NCBI GenBank assembly: GCA_036788295.1 | Contig: DAIQNR010000021.1 | Span: forward strand, 5,788 to 69,787 | Direction of reading: 5' to 3' | Origin: JAHQVK01 sp036788295 | GTDB lineage: Bacteria > Myxococcota > Kuafuiibacteriia > Kuafuiibacteriales > Kuafuiibacteriaceae | Length of the DNA: 64,000 bases | Notes under the pieces: generated by a model | What the model was told of the DNA's origin: nothing | Seen by the model: the letters and a program-made list of their open reading frames with translations, nothing else | Database searches by the model: none | Shown: one piece after another, positions 38,514-46,062 of the stretch | How the letters are laid out: each line of letters begins with the position of its first letter | How positions within the stretch are numbered: the first letter of the stretch is position 1 | Program-made: the position numbers and the translations under genes

Positions 38514-39226
38514 GCGCGCTGCTCATCACCGACGTGGAGGACACCGTCCTTGGCGACGGGGCGGCGCTGTCCCGGTTTCGGGCCTTCGTCGAGGCCGACC
38601 CCGGTCGCCTCGCCGTGGCCTACAGCTCGGGGCGCACGGTCGATTCCGTGCTGGCCTCGGTCGCCGAGCACAAGATGCCCGCCCCCCGCGCGGTGGTCGG
38701 TCAGGTCGGCACCCAGATGCGCCTTCTGCCGGAAAACGACCCGGTGCCCGGGTGGACCGCGCGGATCGGGGTGCACTTTCGCCGCTCCGACGTCATGGCC
38801 GCGCTCGCCAACGAGCCGGATCTTCGGCTGCAGGCCGAGTCCGACCAGGGGCCGCTCAAGATCAGCTACCACCTCGAGGGGGCGTCTGCGGCGCGGATCG
38901 AGCGGCTCTCGGCCTTGGTTTCGCCCCTCGGGGCCCAGCTCGTGTACAGCTCGGCGCTCGACCTCGACGTGCTGCCGGCGGGCGCCGACAAGGGCACGGC
39001 CGCTCGGTTCTTGGCCGAGACGCTCGGGTATTCGCCGGACCGAGTTTTGGTGGCGGGCAACTCGGGCAACGATCTCGCGCTGTTTCAGCAGGGCTTTCGA
39101 GGGGTCGTCGTCGGCAACGCCCACGAGGACCTGAAGGCGGGGGCCGGTCCGCGCGCCTTCGTGGCCACCGCCCGGTTCGCCGACGGCGTGCTCGAGGGCC
39201 TCGAGCATTGGCTCGGGTGCGGTTGA
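38510..39226 (+). CDS. HAD-superfamily, sucrose-phosphatase-like protein
   Basis: A 238-aa type-IIB HAD hydrolase starting at GTG in a GTGA overlap with queD. Motif I reads TDVEDTVLGD, aligned to the SDLDNTLVGD of sucrose-6-phosphate phosphatases; the second aspartate is Glu (E10). Motif II is YSSGRT, and motif IV is VAGNSGNDLALF. The protein should be a small sugar-phosphate phosphatase (such as SPP or mannosyl-3-phosphoglycerate phosphatase-like). D8 is the nucleophile. With no sucrose-phosphate synthase nearby, the natural substrate is unknown. Confidence 0.85.
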   Translation: MSALLITDVEDTVLGDGAALSRFRAFVEADPGRLAVAYSSGRTVDSVLASVAEHKMPAPRAVVGQVGTQMRLLPENDPVPGWTARIGVHFRRSDVMAALANEPDLRLQAESDQGPLKISYHLEGASAARIERLSALVSPLGAQLVYSSALDLDVLPAGADKGTAARFLAETLGYSPDRVLVAGNSGNDLALFQQGFRGVVVGNAHEDLKAGAGPRAFVATARFADGVLEGLEHWLGCG

Positions 39227-39269
39227 GCCGCTTTCGCCCCAACGTGCCCTGTGGCAAGGGAGCGCCTCG

Positions 39270-40652
39270 ATGCACATCGTGATCATCGGCCTCGGCGAGG
39301 TAGGGCGGGCGCTGGTCGCCCACTACGTCGACGGCGGCCACGACGTGGTGGCGATCGACCAGTCGAAGGCGCTGGTCGAGCGGATCCGCGAAGACGTGGA
39401 CGCCACGGTGATGATGGGCCACGGCGCGAACCAAGAGCTGCTCGAGAAGGCGGAGGTGGGCGGCGCCCACCTGGTGGTCGCGGTCACCGACAACGACGAG
39501 GTGAACGTCCTGGCCGCGATCATGGCCAAACACCGCGGCGCCCGCAAAGTCATCGCCCGGGTGCAGGGCGATGAGATGCTCAAGAACGAGCGAGGCATTC
39601 TCCGCGATCTCATGGGGATCGACCTCATCATCAACCCGAGGGTCTTGGTCGCGCTCGAGCTCGCGCGGCTGTGCCAAGGCTCCGGCGCGGTGGAAGTCAT
39701 CGAGCTCGCCGACGACAGCATCGAGCTGGTGAGGGTCCACGTCACCGAAGACTCGAGGGTGAAGAACAAGCCGCTGTCCGTCCTCAAGAAGGACGGGACC
39801 CTGATCGCCGCGCTCATCCGCGGCGGCGAGAAGATGCGGATCCCCGGCGGCGCCGACACCCTCCAGCCCGGAGACCAAGTCTACCTGGCTGGACTTCGGG
39901 ATCACATTCGCGGGTACGAGGCCGAGTTCACCAGCCAACGGCTGAACACCCGGGCGCTCATCGCCGGCGGCGGGCTCACCGGGGAGCTCGTCGCGCGCAA
40001 GCTCCGGGCCGACGGGACCCAGGTCCGCATGATCGAACCGAACCCCGAGCGCGGCGCGGAGCTCGAGATGGCGCTCGGCGGCGACCGCTCTCGCTTTCAG
40101 GTGAAGATCGGGACCGCGACCGACCTCGAGATCCTGCAAGAGGAGCTCCGAGAGTGCGATGTCTTCGCCGCGGTCACCCCGAGCGACGAGACCAACCTGA
40201 TGGCGGCGCTGCTCGCCAAAAGGCACCGGCCCGACTCCGAGCGCTCGAAGCTCATCACCGCCGCCATCGTGCAGAGACCGGAGACCCGCTCCGTCCTGCA
40301 GGATCTCGGGGTGGACATCGTCGTGTCGCCCCGCTCGGTCGCCTCCGAATACATCCTGCGGGAGGGCCTCGACGACCAGCTGAAGAAGCTGACCCGCCTC
40401 GACGACCAGGCGACGGTGTTCCAGGTCACCGCTCGCGCCGGTTCGGACGCCACCCGGGCCCCGGTTCGGGACTTGAGCCTCCCCCGGGGCAGCCTGCTCA
40501 TCGGGGTGGTGAACCGCGATGGGGTCGAGATCCCGGGCGGGAGCACGAACATCGGGGCCGAGGCCCGGGTGCTGGCGCTGGTCGTGGACGAGAAGGACGC
40601 GAGGCCCACCCGGCTCAGCCTGGAGCGGCTCTTCGGGCAGGGCCGGTCATGA
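39270..40652 (+). CDS. trkA: Trk potassium uptake protein TrkA
   Basis: A 460-aa protein with two RCK/KTN halves. The first begins MHIVIIGLGEVGRALVAHYV (GxGxxG NAD-binding loop) and the second begins near residue 230 with RALIAGGGLTGELVARKLRADG. Each is followed by a TrkA_C domain. TrkA gates the TrkH channel in response to NAD(H) and ATP/ADP. AAGGGAG lies 8 nt before the ATG. It is directly followed by trkH. Confidence 0.95.
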   Translation: MHIVIIGLGEVGRALVAHYVDGGHDVVAIDQSKALVERIREDVDATVMMGHGANQELLEKAEVGGAHLVVAVTDNDEVNVLAAIMAKHRGARKVIARVQGDEMLKNERGILRDLMGIDLIINPRVLVALELARLCQGSGAVEVIELADDSIELVRVHVTEDSRVKNKPLSVLKKDGTLIAALIRGGEKMRIPGGADTLQPGDQVYLAGLRDHIRGYEAEFTSQRLNTRALIAGGGLTGELVARKLRADGTQVRMIEPNPERGAELEMALGGDRSRFQVKIGTATDLEILQEELRECDVFAAVTPSDETNLMAALLAKRHRPDSERSKLITAAIVQRPETRSVLQDLGVDIVVSPRSVASEYILREGLDDQLKKLTRLDDQATVFQVTARAGSDATRAPVRDLSLPRGSLLIGVVNRDGVEIPGGSTNIGAEARVLALVVDEKDARPTRLSLERLFGQGRS

Positions 40653-40674
40653 GATCCTCCGTGTCGAGGTGCTC

Positions 40675-42174
40675 GTGACCACCCGCGGCCTCCGCGACCT
40701 CCGCGGGACGCTCTACGTCGTAGGCACGGTGGTTTTCGGTCTCGGCGCCGCCATCGCCGTGTGCGCGGCCGTGGGCTGGGGCTTCGACCGCTTCGACGAC
40801 CAGCTGCCGCCGGCGCGGGAGGGCGGAGAGCTGGACCTGCTCGCCGCCGCCGGGGTCGCTGGCCTCGTCGGCCTCGGGCTCGCCTGGTACGGCAAGCGCT
40901 ACCACCACGACAACCTGAGCCGCCGGGAGGCGGTGCTCGCCGTCGCTCTCATCTGGCTCGGCGCCACCGTCATCGGCGCCATCCCGTTCGTCTTCGGGGC
41001 GGGCATGTCCGTGCCCGACGCGCTGTTCGAGACCGCCAGCGGGCTCACCACCACCGGCGCTACGGTGGTCGCCGACATCGAGGGCACGCTCGGTCGCCCG
41101 CTGCTCCTCTGGCGCTCGCTCATTCAGTGGCTCGGGGGCATGGGCATCGTCGTCTTGTTCGTGGCGGTGTTTCCGAGCCTTCGGGCCGGGGGCAAGCAGA
41201 TGTTCGGGGAGGAGGTGCCCGGGACCGCCGCCGAGGGGCTCCGGCCTCGGATCGCGGAGACATCCCGGATCCTCTGGGTCATCTATCTTGGTTTCACCGG
41301 GCTCGCGTTTCTGTCGTTGTGGCTGCTCGGCCTGTCCGCTTTCGACAGCCTGTGCCACGCCCTGACCACGACGGCCACCGGCGGCTTCTCGACCAAGAAC
41401 GACTCGCTCGGCGCCTTTCAGAACCCATGGGTCGAGATCGTGGTCGGCGTGCTCGTTCTCCTATCGAGCCTCAACTACGGGCTCTATTACGTCGCCTCTC
41501 GGCGAAGGTCCCCACTCGTCTTCTTCGAGTCTTCGGAGTTCAAGGCTTTCGTCGGCATCGTCGCCGCCGCCACCGCCGCCCTCAGCGCCGGGCTGTATCT
41601 TTCTGGCGGGCGGAGCGCCTTCGACTCGTTTCGCCACGGGTTCTTCACCGTCGCCACCTCCATCTCTTCCACCGGCTTTGCCACCCATGACTACATGGCC
41701 TATCCGAGCCCGCTGCTCGGGGTGGTGCTGCTGCTCATGTTCGTCGGGGGATGCTCCGGTTCGACCGCCGGGGGGATGAAGGTGGAGCGCATCGTGCTGC
41801 TCGCCAAGCTCTCCTACTCGGAGGTGCTGCGGTCGTTTCAGCCGAACCTGGTGCTGCTCGTGCGGATGGGCCGAGCCCGGGTCTCGCAGACCATTCTCAC
41901 CGACGCGTCGGTGTTCGTGATCCTGTATTTCGGGGCCATGGCCACTGGGGTGGTCCTGGTGTGCGCGCTCGAGGCGGTGCCGCTGCCCACCGCGTTCGGC
42001 GCGGTCCTGACTGCGCTGTCGAACATGGGACCGGCGCCGTTCTACCAGGGCGCGGACAACTTCGCCGGGTACGGCGACGGGACGAAGATGCTGTTTGCGA
42101 TGCTCATGCTGCTCGGCCGGCTCGAGTTCTTCGCCCTCTTGTCCCTCTTCACCACCGACTTCTGGAGGGCGTGA
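40675..42174 (+). CDS. trkH: Trk potassium uptake channel TrkH
   Basis: A 499-aa membrane protein with the four Trk/Ktr pore loops: SGLTTTGATV, TTATGGFSTKN, TSISSTGFAT and ALSNMGPAPF, each with the filter glycine. KtrB/TrkH-type helices surround them. It carries K+ across the inner membrane, gated by TrkA. GTG 40675 has GAGG 5 nt upstream; GTG 40669 is an alternative. Its C-terminal FTTDFWRA is as in other TrkH proteins. The next gene begins about 75 bp later in the same frame. Confidence 0.94.
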   Translation: MTTRGLRDLRGTLYVVGTVVFGLGAAIAVCAAVGWGFDRFDDQLPPAREGGELDLLAAAGVAGLVGLGLAWYGKRYHHDNLSRREAVLAVALIWLGATVIGAIPFVFGAGMSVPDALFETASGLTTTGATVVADIEGTLGRPLLLWRSLIQWLGGMGIVVLFVAVFPSLRAGGKQMFGEEVPGTAAEGLRPRIAETSRILWVIYLGFTGLAFLSLWLLGLSAFDSLCHALTTTATGGFSTKNDSLGAFQNPWVEIVVGVLVLLSSLNYGLYYVASRRRSPLVFFESSEFKAFVGIVAAATAALSAGLYLSGGRSAFDSFRHGFFTVATSISSTGFATHDYMAYPSPLLGVVLLLMFVGGCSGSTAGGMKVERIVLLAKLSYSEVLRSFQPNLVLLVRMGRARVSQTILTDASVFVILYFGAMATGVVLVCALEAVPLPTAFGAVLTALSNMGPAPFYQGADNFAGYGDGTKMLFAMLMLLGRLEFFALLSLFTTDFWRA

Positions 42175-42249
42175 CCCCTGTTCGCTCGGCGCCCCGATGT
42201 CCTTGATGCCCGCCTCGTCGAGCTGTTCGGGCGGCTCGACGAGGACCTC

Positions 42250-45153
42250 ATGACCGTCGTCGCCCAAGAAGTCGGGCAGCCGCTCGAGCGCTCGTCGGCG
42301 CTCGGGAAGGAGTTTCTCGACCGGCTCAAGCGCACCGTGCTGGTTCGGCGCCGGCGGCTCGAGCGCATGGTCGAGGACCGCTACCGAGACGAGGAGGGGC
42401 GGGCCGCCGGCGCCGCTCCCCGCTCGGAGCGAGAGGGCCCGTTTCGGGACGCGGTCCGCGCCGAGCTGGTCGAGCTCGCCCGCTCGCTTCGGCTCGAGGT
42501 CCTCGGGCAGCGGGCTCGGGCCGACCGGGCGTGGGTGGAGGCGATGGATCTCGCCGAGGCGGTGGACACGGTCCTTCGCCGCCTCCCCGAGGTCGTCGAG
42601 GCGCCCGTCGAGCCGCTTCTGGCCCTTCCAGAGAGCGCCCGAGCGGCGCGCCGTTTCCGGCGGTGGCTGCTTCGGCTGCAGCGCCGAGTCGCCCCCCGCA
42701 CCCCCACCCGTCGGGTCCGGTTTCGGGACTTCGTCCGCTACCACCTCCACCGAGAAGAGATCTCCCGGCTCGAAGGGGTCGCCACCATGATCCTTCAGGC
42801 CCACGCCCACCTCGAGGGCCGGGCTTGGACCTTGTACCGGCAGGTGTCGGCGATGCTCACCGACCTCGAGGGCGGCCGGGACGGGCTGCTCGAGCAGCTC
42901 GCGTCGGTCAAGGTACGGGTCGAGGAGCAGGTCGCGTGGGCCGCGCGGGAGTTCGATGACTACCTCGCCGACGCCCGGCGCAGGGCGGAGAGCAAACTGC
43001 AGGCGAGCCTGCGCTCAGCCGCGGAGGAGCTGCCCCGCATCGGGACCCTCGAGCTGCCGAACTCCGCGCGGCGACCGTCGAGACTGGCCCGGGCCCACGC
43101 CCGAGCCCGGGCGAGCCTCCACACCAGGCTCGACCTCGCGAAGCGGGCGGTGATCGGTGGGTACGGGCTCACCGCGCTCAGGCTCGAGGAGGCCGCGTTC
43201 GTGCTGCGGCTCGAGGAAGCGCTCGACCTCGACCGCGCCGCCCTCGAGACCGAGGCTCGGGGTCGGTTGCTCACCCAGATCGCGAGGGTGCGGGCGAGCC
43301 TCGCCGCCCTGCGCAAGGTCGAGGAGCCGACAGAGCGAGCCGACCCGGACCGAACCGGTGACCTCCGAGGCGGCGACGCCAAAGCCGGCGACGGCGCCGG
43401 GAGCGAGGAAGATCGCCTGCTCGAGGACCTGCTGCGAAAGCTCAGGGACGCGAAGGGCCAGTGCCGAGACCTTCAGCAGGAGCGGCTCGGCGGCGACAAG
43501 CGCCTCGGCCAGATCCCCGACCTGTTCGACCGAGCGGTCTGGGGGCTCACCGAGCGCTACGTCGTCCCGGTCTCCCGGCTCCCGGTCACCGAATGGACGG
43601 TGCCGCCGGCGCCGCTGACGGTCGAGGTGGAGCTCGCGAAGGGTGCGGCGGAGCTCGCCCGGGTGGAGCTGCAGGGCCGCCTCACCCGCGCCGGCGCCGA
43701 GGCGGCGGACGGGCTGAAGCGGCTGCTCGGGCAGTTCGACGACGTCTTCGCCATCGTCGGGCTCGGGGGGGAGGCCGAGCACGAGGGCCACCACGCGTCC
43801 CCTCCGGAGCGGCAGATCCGAAAAACGATGCTCGAGAACGCGGAGGGCCTCCTGGGGCAGCTGGAGAGGGACGCGCTCCGCTGGCTCGAGCGGCTGCTCT
43901 CCCAGCTCGACGAGGCCAGAAGCAGTCTGCCCCGGTTTCACGAGCGCCTCCTCGAGGCCGCCGTCCCGGTCCCACTCCCGGGCAGCTCCGAGGGGCTCGA
44001 CCTGAGGGAGCGGGGCATGCTCTGGCTGCGCGGCGCGGTCGCGGGTACCGCGCTGGGGGAGCGGCTCCTTCGCTCGCTGCCGAAGTGGGCGAAGGTGGTG
44101 CGGTCGGCGGCCCGTCCGGTTTGGCGCCCCGGGGGGCCGGCGGCGGCCGCCGCCGAACCAGAGGCCCAGGGCTCGGTCCGGCCCGTGCCCGCTCCGGGGC
44201 TGCCAAAGGCGTACGAGATCATGTTCCTGAACCCGGCGACCGGCCCCGGTGGGGCGGTCGCCGCCTACGCCGAGCCGCTGGCCGCGCTCCGCCAGCGCCT
44301 GTCCCGCCGCGCCCTCGACGGCCGCCTCCGCAGCGCGGCGATCCTCGGCTTCGACGGGCTGGCCCAGGAGTATTTCGGGGATCCGGTGTGGCGGGTGAAG
44401 CCCCGGCGCCTCGGGTTCACCGAGCCGGCGACGGTGGAAGGGGTCAAAAAGGCGATGCAGGAGGTCTCCGGGGAGGGACCGGTGATCGTCTCCGGGTTCT
44501 CGTGGCTCGCCTCCGCCGGGCCGGGGGGCTTCGAGCCGCTGCGGGTGTTCCTCGAGCGGGTGCTCGACGACGCGGGACGCCACGCGTTTCTCGTCGAGGC
44601 GGATCGGCTGCCGTGGCGGTGGGCGAGCGCGGCGGCGCCGCTCGCCGACGTGTTCCCCCAGGTGTTCGACCCGCCCCCGCTGCGGCCGGAGGACATCGAG
44701 AGCAACATCCGGGACCGGCACCGGCTCGCCGGCCACGAGATCGGCTTCGATCACGACGGGGCCAGGATCGCGTTCTTCTCCGAGCTGCACCGGGTCGCCG
44801 AGGGCCGCCTCCCGGCCGCGCTGCCGTACTGGCTCGCTTCGGTGGAGGGCATCGACGAGGACGACGGAAAGCGATGGGTGCGGGTCAAGCCGGCGCCTCC
44901 CGACCCGTACCGCCACCTCGCCGGGCTGGGCCGGGACGACGCGCATCTGCTCTACCTGGTCGCGCGCCAAGGGTGGATGAGCGCCTCCGTGCTCGCCACC
45001 CTGCTCGGACGGCGGCGCCTGCACGCCGACGCCGCCCTCGCCCGGCTGTTCGGACAGCACCTCCTGCACCGCTTGCCGAGCGGCCTCTTCGTTCCGCCCC
45101 CGCACCTCGGGCACGCGATCGAGGCGTTCCTCGCCGAGAGAGGCTGGGTCTGA
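42250..45153 (+). CDS. Large coiled-coil protein with a degenerate AAA-like C-terminal domain
   Basis: A 967-aa soluble protein. Residues about 1-600 are mainly long helices with coiled-coil character and many Arg/Leu/Glu heptads. Residues about 655-880 resemble AAA+ ATPases that accompany small mechanosensitive channels: VIVSGFSWLASAGPGGFEPL (Walker-B-like region), HAFLVEADRLPWRWASA (sensor-like) and PPPLRPEDIESNIRDRHRLAG. No Walker A (GKT/S) loop is visible, so ATP hydrolysis is doubtful. The last 80 aa look like a winged helix. It lies between trkH and an MscS-like channel gene. Confidence 0.78.
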   Translation: MTVVAQEVGQPLERSSALGKEFLDRLKRTVLVRRRRLERMVEDRYRDEEGRAAGAAPRSEREGPFRDAVRAELVELARSLRLEVLGQRARADRAWVEAMDLAEAVDTVLRRLPEVVEAPVEPLLALPESARAARRFRRWLLRLQRRVAPRTPTRRVRFRDFVRYHLHREEISRLEGVATMILQAHAHLEGRAWTLYRQVSAMLTDLEGGRDGLLEQLASVKVRVEEQVAWAAREFDDYLADARRRAESKLQASLRSAAEELPRIGTLELPNSARRPSRLARAHARARASLHTRLDLAKRAVIGGYGLTALRLEEAAFVLRLEEALDLDRAALETEARGRLLTQIARVRASLAALRKVEEPTERADPDRTGDLRGGDAKAGDGAGSEEDRLLEDLLRKLRDAKGQCRDLQQERLGGDKRLGQIPDLFDRAVWGLTERYVVPVSRLPVTEWTVPPAPLTVEVELAKGAAELARVELQGRLTRAGAEAADGLKRLLGQFDDVFAIVGLGGEAEHEGHHASPPERQIRKTMLENAEGLLGQLERDALRWLERLLSQLDEARSSLPRFHERLLEAAVPVPLPGSSEGLDLRERGMLWLRGAVAGTALGERLLRSLPKWAKVVRSAARPVWRPGGPAAAAAEPEAQGSVRPVPAPGLPKAYEIMFLNPATGPGGAVAAYAEPLAALRQRLSRRALDGRLRSAAILGFDGLAQEYFGDPVWRVKPRRLGFTEPATVEGVKKAMQEVSGEGPVIVSGFSWLASAGPGGFEPLRVFLERVLDDAGRHAFLVEADRLPWRWASAAAPLADVFPQVFDPPPLRPEDIESNIRDRHRLAGHEIGFDHDGARIAFFSELHRVAEGRLPAALPYWLASVEGIDEDDGKRWVRVKPAPPDPYRHLAGLGRDDAHLLYLVARQGWMSASVLATLLGRRRLHADAALARLFGQHLLHRLPSGLFVPPPHLGHAIEAFLAERGWV

Positions 45154-45161
45154 AGGGAGCC

Positions 45162-45974
45162 ATGGACGCGTCGCTCGAGGTTTGGCTCGCCCTCGCCGGC
45201 GCGACCGCCTGGCTTCTGTCCCGGTGGGCCCTGCGCGCCGCTCCGGGGCTCGAGCAGCGCCCTCGATGGGCGAAGGGCCTCGCCTTCGGGGGTCGATGGG
45301 CCTCGGTCGTCGCCGGCCTCGCGTTCGTGGCCCTGCTCGTGACCCTCGTGCTGCCCCGGCTGCCCGGTCTGCCCGGGGACGAGGCGCCGCCTGCCCTGCT
45401 CCTCGTCTTCGGAGCGGTCGCGCTGCTGTTCGGGCTCGGTCTCGGGCCGGCCTGGTTCGACCTGTTCGCGGGCGGCATCCTCCGCGCCGAGCGGCGCCTC
45501 GGGCCCGGACTGAGGGCGGGCGACGGCGAGTTCGAGGGGGTGGTGGTCTCGGTCGGCTGGAGAAGCACCCGCCTCCGCGGGGCGCACGGGGTCGTGGACG
45601 TCCCCAATCGGCGGCTCGTCCACCGCTCGGTGTGGCTGCGGCGGGCGTCGGAGCACGAGCTGGTGTTGACCGTCCCCTCCGTTCCCCCGGCCGAGGGGCT
45701 TCGCCAAAAGATCGAAGACGTGGTCCTGGCTTCGGCCTACGTCCCGCTCGATCCAAAGGTCCGGGTCCGGCGCGACCCGCTCGACCCTCACCGGTGGCGC
45801 ATTCGGGCTCGGCTGCTCGAGCCGTCGTTCGCGGCGGTCTTCGACGCCGAGATCGTGGAGCGGATCGCTTCCGCGCTCGAGAGTCGGGACCCCGCCTCTC
45901 GGGAAGCAGCCGCCGCTCGGGAGCCCGCCGCTCGGGAGCCCGCCGCTCGGGAGCCCGTCGCTCGGGAGCCTTGA
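45162..45974 (+). CDS. Short MscS-like mechanosensitive channel
   Basis: A 270-aa protein with about three membrane segments in the first 110 residues followed by an MscS-type beta domain: GDGEFEGVVVSVGWRSTRLRG and GVVDVPNRRLVHRSVW. The C-terminal alpha/beta part ends in four near-identical AAREP repeats. AAGGGAG precedes ATG 45162, 8 bp after the coiled-coil gene. It probably releases solutes in hypo-osmotic shock, perhaps regulated by the upstream protein. Confidence 0.86.
   Translation: MDASLEVWLALAGATAWLLSRWALRAAPGLEQRPRWAKGLAFGGRWASVVAGLAFVALLVTLVLPRLPGLPGDEAPPALLLVFGAVALLFGLGLGPAWFDLFAGGILRAERRLGPGLRAGDGEFEGVVVSVGWRSTRLRGAHGVVDVPNRRLVHRSVWLRRASEHELVLTVPSVPPAEGLRQKIEDVVLASAYVPLDPKVRVRRDPLDPHRWRIRARLLEPSFAAVFDAEIVERIASALESRDPASREAAAAREPAAREPAAREPVAREP
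45912..45971 (+). repeat. Four 15-bp coding repeats at the MscS C-terminus
   Basis: Four consecutive 15-bp units (GCCGCTCGGGAGCCC) encode AAREP; the last differs at two bases. They end at the stop codon. A short tandem repeat like this can change copy number by slippage. Confidence 0.9.
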
Positions 45975-46062
45975 ATCGGCGCCGAACCCACCGGGCGATC
46001 GGGCGCCCCATACGGCTTGGACCGTGACGGACCCTCGGGCGGGGGCTACGGTCGGACCGCCG

